50,737 bases of DNA, taken from Gammaproteobacteria bacterium. Lineage in GTDB: Bacteria; Pseudomonadota; Gammaproteobacteria; Eutrophobiales; Eutrophobiaceae. A program made the translations under genes and the position numbers. A model generated the notes under the pieces. That model did not search any database. It was not told the DNA's origin and worked only from the letters and a program-made list of their open reading frames with translations. Of this stretch, positions 43,696-50,737 are shown in pieces (position 1 is the first letter of the stretch; every line of letters starts with the position of its first letter). The stretch covers positions 1 to 50,737 of the forward strand of contig JAPPLI010000082.1 of NCBI GenBank assembly GCA_028819495.1, in the 5' to 3' direction.

Positions 43696-44159
43696 TGGTT
43701 GGCTTCGATAAAATACCCGTTCGGGTCAAAAAAGCTCATGCACAGCAACCTGAATACGCCGCCGCCGGGTTTCGGGTATTCGCTGACGTGGGGTTCGCTT
43801 TGTATGTAAACGCCCGGGATTTCCCGCAGTTTGTCATGCACAGCCTGGGCATCCTCCACGTTCATCACGAACACGGTGTCTCCCACGCCCAGTCGTTTCG
43901 GGTAATCATCCCGCTCAGGCAGCGGCGGGTCCAGGTATTGCAATATGCCGAGCATACCGATATAGGGATCGTTTGCCTGAAGTATCACCAGGCGGACTTT
44001 TCCGCCCGCTTCACCGGCCGGCACGCCGACCCCGGAAACGATGATTTCGTTGTCGTAATAGACTTCCATGCCCAGTATGTCGCGATAGATTTTCAGAGGA
44101 GTTTCGATCTCGTTCACCAGCATGGTGGCGCGGCGAAAATCGGTGGGGATTTTACTCAT
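43680..44159 (-). CDS. VOC family (glyoxalase/dioxygenase fold) protein
   Basis: 159 residues with one VOC domain: FRRATMLVNEIETPLKIYRDILGMEVYYDNE at the start and FRLLCMSFFDPNGYFIEANQW at the end, where the final Glu is a usual metal ligand. It is cytoplasmic, with no signal. It follows the CurA-like reductase gene by 30 bases and overlaps the next gene. Lyase, isomerase or extradiol-type chemistry is possible; none is shown. Confidence 0.83.
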   Translation of the reverse strand: MSKIPTDFRRATMLVNEIETPLKIYRDILGMEVYYDNEIIVSGVGVPAGEAGGKVRLVILQANDPYIGMLGILQYLDPPLPERDDYPKRLGVGDTVFVMNVEDAQAVHDKLREIPGVYIQSEPHVSEYPKPGGGVFRLLCMSFFDPNGYFIEANQWLSR

Positions 44160-44189
44160 GGCAGGAATCCTCCCGGGTAATGTAAAGTT

Positions 44190-45185
44190 TCACTCTGTAA
44201 CCTTGACTACGGCCTTGCCGAAGTTTTCTCCCCGCATCAGCCGGCAGAATAACCCCGGCGCCGCAGCAAGACCGTCCACGCAGTCCTCCTTGTATTTTAT
44301 GTCACCATGCTTCAGCCACCGGCTGACCCGCTGTTCGAACTCCGGGCGCAGGTCTTCGTGGTCGTAGACGACCAGGCCGCGCACCGCAGCCCTGGCCTTG
44401 ATAATGAAGGCGGGGTTGGGTCCGGGCGGCATTTCGTCCGTGTTGTATTGCGCGATCAGCCCGCACAGGATGACCCGGGCGCCGAGAGCGAGTTGTTCCA
44501 TGCACGCCTGCAAGGTATCGCCGCCCACGTTGTCGAAATAGACATCAATGCCGTCAGGGCAGGCGCGGCTGAGGCCGTCCCTGAGCGTTTCCGTTTTGTA
44601 ATTGATGCAGTGATCGAAACCGGCCTGTTCTATTGTCCAGCGGCACTTTTCCGCGGTGCCGGCAATACCCACGACACGGCAGCCGTGAAGCCGCGCTATC
44701 TGGCCGACCATCGACCCGACCGGCCCCGATGCGGCCGAGACGACCACCGTGTTGCCCGCCTGTAATTCCGCCAGGCGCGTCATTCCGGCATAGGCGGTCA
44801 GGCCGGGCATGCCGAGTATGCCCAGCAGGGTGGATAGTGGTCCGAGTTCCGGGTTTAACGGTCTCGCCGTATCAGCTTCAACAACGGGGCGGCTCTGCCA
44901 GCCGCTATGCGCGGCGATGATGTCGCCCTGCTTGAATTGATCCGATGTCGACTCGATGACCCTGCTGACGGCTTCGCCGCCCATGAGATCGCCTGCATTG
45001 ATGGCGCCGGAGATGTGCCGCCCGCTGATCCTGCCGCGCAGGTAGGGGTCCAGTGACAGGTACAGGGTCTCGCACAGCAATTCGCCTGTTGCCGGAACAC
45101 CCGCCGGCGTGCTCACCAGTTCGAAATCTTCCACCCTGGGAACGCCCTCGGATCGTCGCTTCAACAAAACCCGTGTATTATTCAC
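44190..45185 (-). CDS. NADP-dependent MDR oxidoreductase, CurA-like (zinc-free)
   Basis: 331 residues from GTG 45185. It has the N-terminal ETLYLSLDPYLRGRIS motif of the curcumin reductase/leukotriene B4 dehydrogenase group. The NADP Rossmann segment is VVSAASGPVGSMVGQIARLHGCRVVGIAGTAEKC, and VDVYFDNVGG-type residues read IDVYFDNVGGDTLQ. These enzymes reduce the C=C bond of alpha,beta-unsaturated ketones. There are no zinc-ligand cysteines. It is the first gene of the long reverse operon, divergent from the VAO paralogue B gene. Confidence 0.9.
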   Translation of the reverse strand: MNNTRVLLKRRSEGVPRVEDFELVSTPAGVPATGELLCETLYLSLDPYLRGRISGRHISGAINAGDLMGGEAVSRVIESTSDQFKQGDIIAAHSGWQSRPVVEADTARPLNPELGPLSTLLGILGMPGLTAYAGMTRLAELQAGNTVVVSAASGPVGSMVGQIARLHGCRVVGIAGTAEKCRWTIEQAGFDHCINYKTETLRDGLSRACPDGIDVYFDNVGGDTLQACMEQLALGARVILCGLIAQYNTDEMPPGPNPAFIIKARAAVRGLVVYDHEDLRPEFEQRVSRWLKHGDIKYKEDCVDGLAAAPGLFCRLMRGENFGKAVVKVTE

Positions 45186-45211
45186 GATGTGTCCAACCGG
45201 TGTTTTTCAAG

Positions 45212-45239
45212 TTAACGGTTCATTCTACAATGGTATAAT
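45212..45239 (+). promoter_or_regulatory. putative promoter of the forward catabolic operon
   Basis: TTAACG (45212-45217), a 16-base spacer and a perfect TATAAT (45234-45239) lie about 40 bases before the VAO paralogue B start. AATGTTATA just after it (45238-45246) repeats part of the motif at 26023. Confidence 0.5.
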
Positions 45240-45280
45240 GTTATAAGTACAATACAACTTGATCAGCGTTTTTTTGTACC

Positions 45281-46864
45281 TTGGAAGAGTCTGCAGCAAA
45301 TATATCATCAGTTATTGATGCCATCAGCGCAATCGTCGGCGCCGATGCGGTCCTGACCGACGAACCGAGTTGTTCCTTTTACTCCCAGGACATTTATACC
45401 AGGGACTTGGCCGCATTGGCGGTGGTTCAACCCGAATCAACGGCGCAAATCGCCGCTGTCGTGGCCGCCGCGACCCAACGCGGTCATGCGGTTGTGACCC
45501 GCGGCGGTGGTATGTCCTACACCAGCGGCTACGTGCCTGCGGAACCGGATGCCATCCTGCTCGATATGGGCAGGCTCAACCGGGTAGTGGAATGTAATAC
45601 CGAAGACATGTATGTGACCATGGAAGCCGGTTGCACATGGAAAAGCCTGCACGAGGCATTGAGCGGGACAGGTTGCCGCACGCCGTACTGGGGGACGCTC
45701 TCCGGGATCAAGGCCACGGTCGGCGGTAGCCTGTCCCAGAACAGCATTTTCTGGGGTTCCGGGCGCTACGGCAGTGCGGCGGATTCGGTGCTGAGCCTCG
45801 AGGTGGTGCTCGCGGACGGGACAATAGTGGATACCGGTTCGAATGCCCAGAGCAGCGGGACGCCCTTTTTCAGGCACTACGGTCCTGATCTGACCGGCCT
45901 GTTCTGCTGTGACACCGGCGCGCTGGGTATAAAAACCAGGGCCACCCTGCAACTGGTCCCTGAATTGAGCGCCAGGCGCTATGCCTCTTTTGACTTTGAT
46001 GATTACCGTTCCATGGCCGGAGCCATGAGCGCGATCTCGAGGGCGGGGCTTGCCATGGAATGTTTCGGCTTCGACCCTTATCTGCAGCGCCAGCGGTTGC
46101 AACGCGAGAGCCTGCTGAAGGATGTAAAAACGCTGGCCGGCGTAGTAAAAGCAAGCGGCAGTGTGGTTGCAGCGGTGAGGGACGGGTTGAAAACCGCGGT
46201 CGCCGGCAGAGGGTTCATGGACGGCGTGACTTACTCCTTGCATGTGATGATAGAGGAAAGCGGTGAATCCCTCGCTGATGAGCGGCTGGATCGAACCAGG
46301 CAGATTTGTTCGGATAGCGGGAGCCGTGAGATTGAAAACAGTATCCCGAAAATTCTCAGGGCGAACCCGTTTACTCCTCTCAACAATGTTGTCGGTCCCA
46401 GTGGAGAACGCTGGGCGCCGATTCATGCACTGATCCCCCATTCCAAAGCCGTTTCCGTTATCGACGGAGTCGAAAAAATATTCTCCGAACAGCATGATCT
46501 CATGGACCGGGAAGGTGTCGGCGCCGGCTATTTGTTTGCAACGGTATCGACAAATTGCTTTGTGGTCGAACCCGTTTTCTTCTGGCCGGACGCCATGACC
46601 GAAATCCACCGGGATACCGTCGAACCGGGCGTACTGAAAAAACTTCCCGGCTTTGAGGAAAACCCGGAAGCGCGCCGGGCGGTGGCGCTGATCAGGGAGA
46701 GGCTGATCGAATTTTTCTGTGAAATGGGCGCGGCGCATTTGCAGGTGGGCAAGGCTTACCCGTATAAAAAGGGATTGAAACCGGCGAGCTGGGAACTGGT
46801 CCGGCAATTGAAGAATATTCTGGATCCGGGCAACCGTATTAACCCCGGCGCCCTTGGACTGTAA
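45281..46864 (+). CDS. VAO-type FAD-linked oxidoreductase (paralogue B)
   Basis: 527 residues from TTG 45281. Collinear with the protein at 24388-25974: VVTRGGGMSYTSGYV, TPYWGTLSGIKATVGGSLSQNSIFWGS, HYGPDLTGLFCCDTGALGIKT, FVVEPVFFWPDAMTEIHRDTVEPG, HLQVGKAYPYKKG and LDPGNRINPGALGL. It is an FAD_binding_4 oxidase/dehydrogenase of the 4-cresol dehydrogenase/VAO type. It heads a five-gene forward operon; the tandem hydrolase starts 17 bases after its stop. No signal peptide. Probably an intracellular oxidation step of the compound taken up by the cluster. Confidence 0.9.
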   Translation: MEESAANISSVIDAISAIVGADAVLTDEPSCSFYSQDIYTRDLAALAVVQPESTAQIAAVVAAATQRGHAVVTRGGGMSYTSGYVPAEPDAILLDMGRLNRVVECNTEDMYVTMEAGCTWKSLHEALSGTGCRTPYWGTLSGIKATVGGSLSQNSIFWGSGRYGSAADSVLSLEVVLADGTIVDTGSNAQSSGTPFFRHYGPDLTGLFCCDTGALGIKTRATLQLVPELSARRYASFDFDDYRSMAGAMSAISRAGLAMECFGFDPYLQRQRLQRESLLKDVKTLAGVVKASGSVVAAVRDGLKTAVAGRGFMDGVTYSLHVMIEESGESLADERLDRTRQICSDSGSREIENSIPKILRANPFTPLNNVVGPSGERWAPIHALIPHSKAVSVIDGVEKIFSEQHDLMDREGVGAGYLFATVSTNCFVVEPVFFWPDAMTEIHRDTVEPGVLKKLPGFEENPEARRAVALIRERLIEFFCEMGAAHLQVGKAYPYKKGLKPASWELVRQLKNILDPGNRINPGALGL

Positions 46865-46881
46865 CGCGCGGACAGTAGCTC

Positions 46882-48537
46882 ATGCAGATCAGGCAGAATT
46901 ACGTCAACATCGGCAGCGAGGAACATCAGCAACTGGTCCATTTCCGCACTGCCGGGACGGGGCCGGCCCTGGTCATGTTGCATGCCTCGCCCATGTCCTC
47001 CGCCGCGCTGCTGCCGTTCATCCGGGTGGCTGCGGAATTCAACACGGTTATCGCGCCCGATACGCCGGGTTACGGCTGGTCCGACCCTTTGCAGGACCCG
47101 GCAGAAGATCTGACGGGTTACGTGAAAGCGCTGTATTCATTTACCAGGCGTCTGGGCCTGGAAAGTTTCGGCCTGTACGGGACGGCCACGGGCGCGCAAA
47201 TTGCCATAGAATTCAGCAAGACCTACGGCGCCAGGGTGGATTACCTCATCCTGGACAATGCCGCCCATTTTACCGATGAAGAAAGGGACAACATCGTATC
47301 CAGGTATTTCCCTGATTTGACTCCGGATGTAACCGGCAGCCATTTGACCAGGGTCTGGTCGGTGGCCCGTGACCAGTGCCTGTTTTTCCCCTGGCACCAG
47401 GCAACCCCCGAAACCCGCCTGCCGGCAGGCGGCATCAATACCGGAGTAGTACACCAGATGGCCATGGAGTTTTTGCAGGCGGGAAAAGACTATGACCGGG
47501 CCTACCGGGCCGCGTTTGCCAATGAAAAAATGGAGCGGGTGCAGCCCCTTACCGTTCCCGTGATCATCATGCGCTGGCAGGGCAGTATCCTGAAACCTTA
47601 TACCGACCGCTTCGACTCGGTGGAGTGGCCGGAAAATTTCACCATGCTGCATAGCGGCCCGACCCGTGGACAGCGCATCGAAACATTCAGGAGCATATTT
47701 ACTGAACGGCTGGCTCATTCACGCGGCAGGGATTTGCATATCAGTCGTCCGGGAAAAACGGGCAGCACAGGAAAAGGCTTTCTCGACCTGGACGGAGGAC
47801 AGTGCCATTACTTTTCGGCAGGGGATATGCAACAGCCTCCATTACTGGCATTGCACGATATCGGAGGTTCCGGGCGTTCCTTGTCCGGGCTGCTTGCTTC
47901 CCTGTCCGGGCAATACCATGTCATCGCTCCCGACCTGCCGGGACACGGCCTGTCATATCTGCCCGAAGAAGACCTGCGGGGAATCAACGCCATCGCCAAC
48001 TCGCTGGTGGAACTGGTCGATACCCTGCGTTGGGACAGTTTCCGGATATTGGCCGACAGGGACAGCGCGGCCATTGCCGTGGAACTGGCTGAAAGGTCGG
48101 GGCAGGCCATAGAGGAAATGAAGCTGTTGAATCCGGTCGATTATGCCGCGCTCGCCGGAGAATGGGACATAGAAAAGTTCTGCCATGATTTTGAACCGGA
48201 CAACGAAGGCGCTCATTTTCTCAAGACCTGGCACCTGTTGCGGGACCGGCAGTTATTCTGGCCCTGGTATGCGGCGGATGCCGACCATGCCTTATCCGGA
48301 CATGCAAACCTGGACGCGGACTACCTGACAGGGCGCGTCACTGAATTCTGGCAGGCGCATCCTGTCCTGAACACCCTGCGACGGCAAGTGTTGAACTATC
48401 CTTTGCCGGAGCATTTGGATAGACTTGGCTGCACCGCGGACCTGAGCATGACAGCGACAGACCCGCTGGTGGAGGTTGGCAGGCGCAGCCTGCCGGGGCG
48501 GAATTGTACGCTGGTGTCAAACGATTTCACATTCTGA
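46882..48537 (+). CDS. tandem alpha/beta-hydrolase fold protein with altered nucleophile elbows
   Basis: 551 residues with two consecutive alpha/beta-hydrolase domains. Domain 1 has VMLHASPMSSAALLPF, VIAPDTPGYGWSDP and the elbow LYGTATGAQIA. Domain 2 has LALHDIGGSGRSLSGLL, VIAPDLPGHGLSYLP and the elbow ILADRDSAAIAVELA. The position of the catalytic Ser/Asp/Cys is Ala102 in domain 1 and Arg393 in domain 2, so neither half has a standard G-x-S-x-G. Members of this fold act as esterases, dehalogenases or C-C hydrolases, but this one may be a lyase, cofactor-free oxygenase or binding protein. It lies between VAO paralogue B and a small calycin-like protein. Confidence 0.8.
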   Translation: MQIRQNYVNIGSEEHQQLVHFRTAGTGPALVMLHASPMSSAALLPFIRVAAEFNTVIAPDTPGYGWSDPLQDPAEDLTGYVKALYSFTRRLGLESFGLYGTATGAQIAIEFSKTYGARVDYLILDNAAHFTDEERDNIVSRYFPDLTPDVTGSHLTRVWSVARDQCLFFPWHQATPETRLPAGGINTGVVHQMAMEFLQAGKDYDRAYRAAFANEKMERVQPLTVPVIIMRWQGSILKPYTDRFDSVEWPENFTMLHSGPTRGQRIETFRSIFTERLAHSRGRDLHISRPGKTGSTGKGFLDLDGGQCHYFSAGDMQQPPLLALHDIGGSGRSLSGLLASLSGQYHVIAPDLPGHGLSYLPEEDLRGINAIANSLVELVDTLRWDSFRILADRDSAAIAVELAERSGQAIEEMKLLNPVDYAALAGEWDIEKFCHDFEPDNEGAHFLKTWHLLRDRQLFWPWYAADADHALSGHANLDADYLTGRVTEFWQAHPVLNTLRRQVLNYPLPEHLDRLGCTADLSMTATDPLVEVGRRSLPGRNCTLVSNDFTF

Positions 48538-48548
48538 GGAGAGTTGAG

Positions 48549-49052
48549 ATGTCACTGAGAGAAAGAATGCCGCTGCTGGCGAGACACGAAGGCGTGTGGG
48601 ACGGCTACTACCGTTATTTTGACAATAGCGGCAATAAGGTCGATGAGCACAAGTCCCGGATTCTGTGCCGCATGCTCGGAGCCGACGACTACCACCAGAC
48701 CAACTATTACTTCTGGGCCGACGGCAGGAAAGATACCCGCGATTTTCCGGCCATCGTCAAGGAGGACCGCCTGGTGTTTTATACGGAAATCAGCGGCTGG
48801 GCCGCGGAGGTGCCGCTGGATGAAAACAACAGGACTATCATGCTGCACTGGACCCGGAATAATGAACCGGACCTGTATCTCTACGAGATGATCCAGATCA
48901 GCGACTGCGGGCAGTACCGGGCCAGGGTATGGCAATGGTTTCGCCAGGGCCGGTTGTTTATGCGAACCCTGGTAGACGAGCAACGCATCAGCGAAGACTG
49001 GCAAGCCTACGATAACAAACAAGCGGGTTATGCCGACGTTGCCGTTTTCTGA
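48549..49052 (+). CDS. DUF3598-like / calycin-fold small protein
   Basis: 167 residues from ATG 48549, behind GAGGAGAGTTG. It opens LPLL-type RMPLLARHEGVWDGYYRYFD and continues with alternating strands (YHQTNYYFWADG, RLVFYTEISGWAAEVP, NRTIMLHWTRNN, YRARVWQWFRQGRLFMRTLVDE). This resembles the lipocalin-like barrels grouped in DUF3598. Such proteins bind hydrophobic ligands; an enzymatic role is not shown. It follows the tandem hydrolase by 11 bases. Confidence 0.6.
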   Translation: MSLRERMPLLARHEGVWDGYYRYFDNSGNKVDEHKSRILCRMLGADDYHQTNYYFWADGRKDTRDFPAIVKEDRLVFYTEISGWAAEVPLDENNRTIMLHWTRNNEPDLYLYEMIQISDCGQYRARVWQWFRQGRLFMRTLVDEQRISEDWQAYDNKQAGYADVAVF

Positions 49053-49114
49053 GTACAATATGCCGTGTCAATTGTCTTTCCGGCGTGTGCCGGAATCCAG
49101 TTAAGGAGGAAGCC

Positions 49115-49405
49115 ATGACTTTCAAGAACCTGTTCATAGACCACGAACGTTCCAAAGAAGAGGAAGAGTGGGTACGCGAAGAAATTGCCGAGCAGGAGCA
49201 GCGCTTTGCGAAGATCGACGCGCAGATGAACGACCTGGCGCCGGTGCGGGCAAAATGGTACGAGGAATTCTTTGACCGGATTTCCCTGCGCGGTTTTAAT
49301 GCCGACGGCGACCAGAAAGTGAAGATTAAACGCGAGGACCTGCCGGTCAAACCCGAAGGAAGAGAAGACCGGGTCGTCTGGAAATACGGGGTTGATGGTG
49401 AGTAA
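49115..49405 (+). CDS. small charged protein of unknown function
   Basis: 96 residues from ATG 49115, set by a strong AAGGAGGA four bases upstream. Highly charged and probably helical in the first half (ERSKEEEEWVREEIAEQEQRFAKIDA in a coiled-coil-like pattern), then a short basic-acidic tail. No family is recognised. It is the fourth gene of the forward operon and is followed by a palindrome at 49416-49438. Confidence 0.6.
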   Translation: MTFKNLFIDHERSKEEEEWVREEIAEQEQRFAKIDAQMNDLAPVRAKWYEEFFDRISLRGFNADGDQKVKIKREDLPVKPEGREDRVVWKYGVDGE

Positions 49406-49415
49406 CAAATTTCCG

Positions 49416-49438
49416 GGGACAGAATTCAATTCTGTCCC
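49416..49438. repeat. palindrome of the GGGACAG family, copy 3, terminator-like
   Basis: GGGACAGAATT and AATTCTGTCCC form perfect 11-base arms around a single C, followed directly by TTTT. It lies 10 bases after the small charged gene. It could end or attenuate transcription before the bicupin gene. Confidence 0.75.
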
Positions 49439-49462
49439 TTTTGTAAACGCAGGAGAAACGAT

Positions 49463-50443
49463 ATGGCGCGTCCACACATAGAACCTTTTGTCGACCGGGA
49501 CGTTACGTTTAAAAGAATGCTGCTGCCGGGCTTCGGCCGGGGCATGCACTACAAGATGCTGAGCATGGATACCGATACCGGCGCCTGCACCATGACGGTG
49601 CAACTGGACGGCGGTTACAGACAGCCCCCCGGATTTTCCTGGTCGGAATGGGAAATGATGGTGGTAGAGGGAGAACTGCAACTGGATGACAGGACGGTGC
49701 GCAAGGGGCATTATTTCTTCGTGCCGGCGGGCTATGCCATGCCTGCAATCAAATCGGAACAGGGCGCGATACTGCTGATGATGTACAACACGGGTGAGCC
49801 CAGCCTGGTCGAGGCAACCGAGCATCATCACCTGGCCCACACGAACCTGTACCATGACGTCGATTCCTACCTGGACATCACCTGGACGCCGGGCAACATC
49901 GTCAAACCCGCAGTCGCATCCGGCGTGATGATCAAGCTGTTGAACTACAACCCGATTTCACACGCCATGACTTTCATCTACTGCATGACGCCGGCGTTTT
50001 ACCAGGACAACATCTCCTACCACGACTGCGCGGAAGAGTCCTACCACCTGTGGGGAACCTCGTGGATGATGCAGTTCGGCGAAATTCCCACGGGCGGCTA
50101 TTTCTGGCGCCCGGCGTATATCAACCACGGCGCGTTTGCCTCGGAATTCGGCTGTATCGCACTGGGCAGGGTGGACTCCAAGCTATTCAATTACTTCCAC
50201 TACAATCCCTGGTCGACACCGCAGGAGAACCAGACCCGCGCGGCGGCCCGCGTCTACCAGCGCGACCCGCTGTTATACAAGTGGATGGTCAGCCACTCCC
50301 ACAACCACCCGCACGGCCCGGAAGACTTCGAGCAAACGCAAAAGTTACGCGGCCCGGAATTCCCGGACAACGAACCGGAAACCGACGGCCACAAGCACAG
50401 CCACTGGCACACGCACAAGCACCATCACCATTCCCACGACTGA
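49463..50443 (+). CDS. bicupin with His-rich C-terminal tail
   Basis: 326 residues. The first cupin (FSWSEWEMMVVEGELQLDDRTVRKGHYFFVPAGYAMPA) has the fold but lacks the HxH metal pair of the usual GxHxHx3E motif. The second half holds AEESYHLWGTSWMMQFGEIPTGGYFWRPAYINHG. The last 45 residues contain runs of His (HSHNHPHG, then DGHKHSHWHTHKHHHHSHD), a likely metal store or chaperone tail. No signal peptide. An RBS AGGAGAAACG precedes the ATG. It relates to the secreted bicupin at 26106 and the truncated gene at 50499. Function unknown. Confidence 0.75.
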   Translation: MARPHIEPFVDRDVTFKRMLLPGFGRGMHYKMLSMDTDTGACTMTVQLDGGYRQPPGFSWSEWEMMVVEGELQLDDRTVRKGHYFFVPAGYAMPAIKSEQGAILLMMYNTGEPSLVEATEHHHLAHTNLYHDVDSYLDITWTPGNIVKPAVASGVMIKLLNYNPISHAMTFIYCMTPAFYQDNISYHDCAEESYHLWGTSWMMQFGEIPTGGYFWRPAYINHGAFASEFGCIALGRVDSKLFNYFHYNPWSTPQENQTRAAARVYQRDPLLYKWMVSHSHNHPHGPEDFEQTQKLRGPEFPDNEPETDGHKHSHWHTHKHHHHSHD

Positions 50444-50498
50444 GCTACGGGTATTACGGAACAGATTATGGAGCCTCCGGGATTAAGACAGAGGTTCC

Positions 50499-50737
50499 CT
50501 AAATATACACCGCGTCTTCAATGGGTATATTCGGAATAGACGTACCCTTCGCGTAAGTGACCTGCAACCAGACACAGCCGGTTTCGCTGGCAACACCATC
50601 CGCCAGGCCGGAGATGGCCATGGGCGCTTTTTCGAAGTAGAAGTCTTTTGTCAGTCTGATTTCTTCCGCTTTCTGTTCCGGCGATGCCCAGCACTGCAGT
50701 TGCAGGTCGCCGTTCAGGATGTAGTTGAACTGGTGCG
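50499..50737 (-). CDS. cupin-type protein, C-terminal part (runs off the window)
   Basis: 79 codons read on the reverse strand from the edge to TAG at 50499. The end of the product reads HQFNYILNGDLQL, then RLTKDFYFEKAPMAISGLADG and GCVWLQVTYAKG. It matches the C-terminal cupin of the secreted bicupin at 26106 (IYIVYGDLTV, FFVYQAPYSLFGFADGP, GGVIWLEVVYARG). The protein must continue to the right. It converges on the His-tailed bicupin gene, so the cluster carries at least three related cupins. Confidence 0.8.
   Translation of the reverse strand, partial: HQFNYILNGDLQLQCWASPEQKAEEIRLTKDFYFEKAPMAISGLADGVASETGCVWLQVTYAKGTSIPNIPIEDAVYI

Noticed and set aside
45437-46807. Long reverse-strand open frame of 456 codons
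   Set aside because: It is antisense to the VAO paralogue B gene, with low-complexity composition and no domain.

Overview
The window reads as a chromosomal segment of a GC-rich, Gram-negative proteobacterium, most likely an uncultured, aerobic, environmental gammaproteobacterium. The evidence is two TonB-dependent outer-membrane receptors, an O-antigen ligase-like protein, queA-tgt, CmoA-like and CinA-like proteins, and dispersed REP-like palindromes. The taxonomic placement is inference. There is no integrase, no phage structural gene and no CRISPR array.

Left part (1-9.0 kb): the last codons of panB, then a reverse-strand two-gene module (AAA ATPase plus DUF4276/TOPRIM-like protein) wedged between panB and panC. 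Next come a Met/His-rich outer-membrane barrel, a CinA-like protein, a CmoA-like methyltransferase, a soluble Mo-bisPGD oxidoreductase, an EamA transporter and tRNA-Leu(CAA). Middle part (9.1-23.7 kb): queA-tgt, an O-antigen ligase-like protein, then an AT-rich defence-type island. That island holds a GmrSD-like DUF262/DUF1524 protein fused to an AlbA_2 domain, an ABC-type ATPase and a PIN nuclease. After it come a glycosyltransferase, a Tat-exported bicovalent flavoprotein, an HMG-CoA lyase family protein, a class V aminotransferase and an NSS transporter.

Right part (23.9-50.7 kb): a dense accessory catabolic region. It has two TonB receptors, four MFS/GPH carriers, two paralogous VAO-type flavoproteins, a class A monooxygenase, an amine-oxidase-like flavoprotein, a CurA-like reductase, a tandem alpha/beta-hydrolase, VOC proteins, DUF1838, a methyltransferase and three related cupin proteins. 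Eight reverse-strand genes (45185 down to 36815) are packed like one operon. A five-gene forward operon diverges from it at 45.2 kb. The set looks like uptake, oxidation and hydrolysis of an unidentified hydrophobic organic compound.

Two palindrome families are scattered through intergenic space: GGGGTCAGAGTAA (five copies) and GGGGACGG/GGGACAG (three copies). One copy supplies the stop codon of panC. Another lies inside the GmrSD-AlbA_2 gene and appears to have shifted its frame. The best candidates for an undescribed system are the GmrSD-AlbA_2/ATPase/PIN module, the ATPase-DUF4276 module inside the pan operon, and the catabolic supercluster with its unusual tandem hydrolase and His-tailed cupin.
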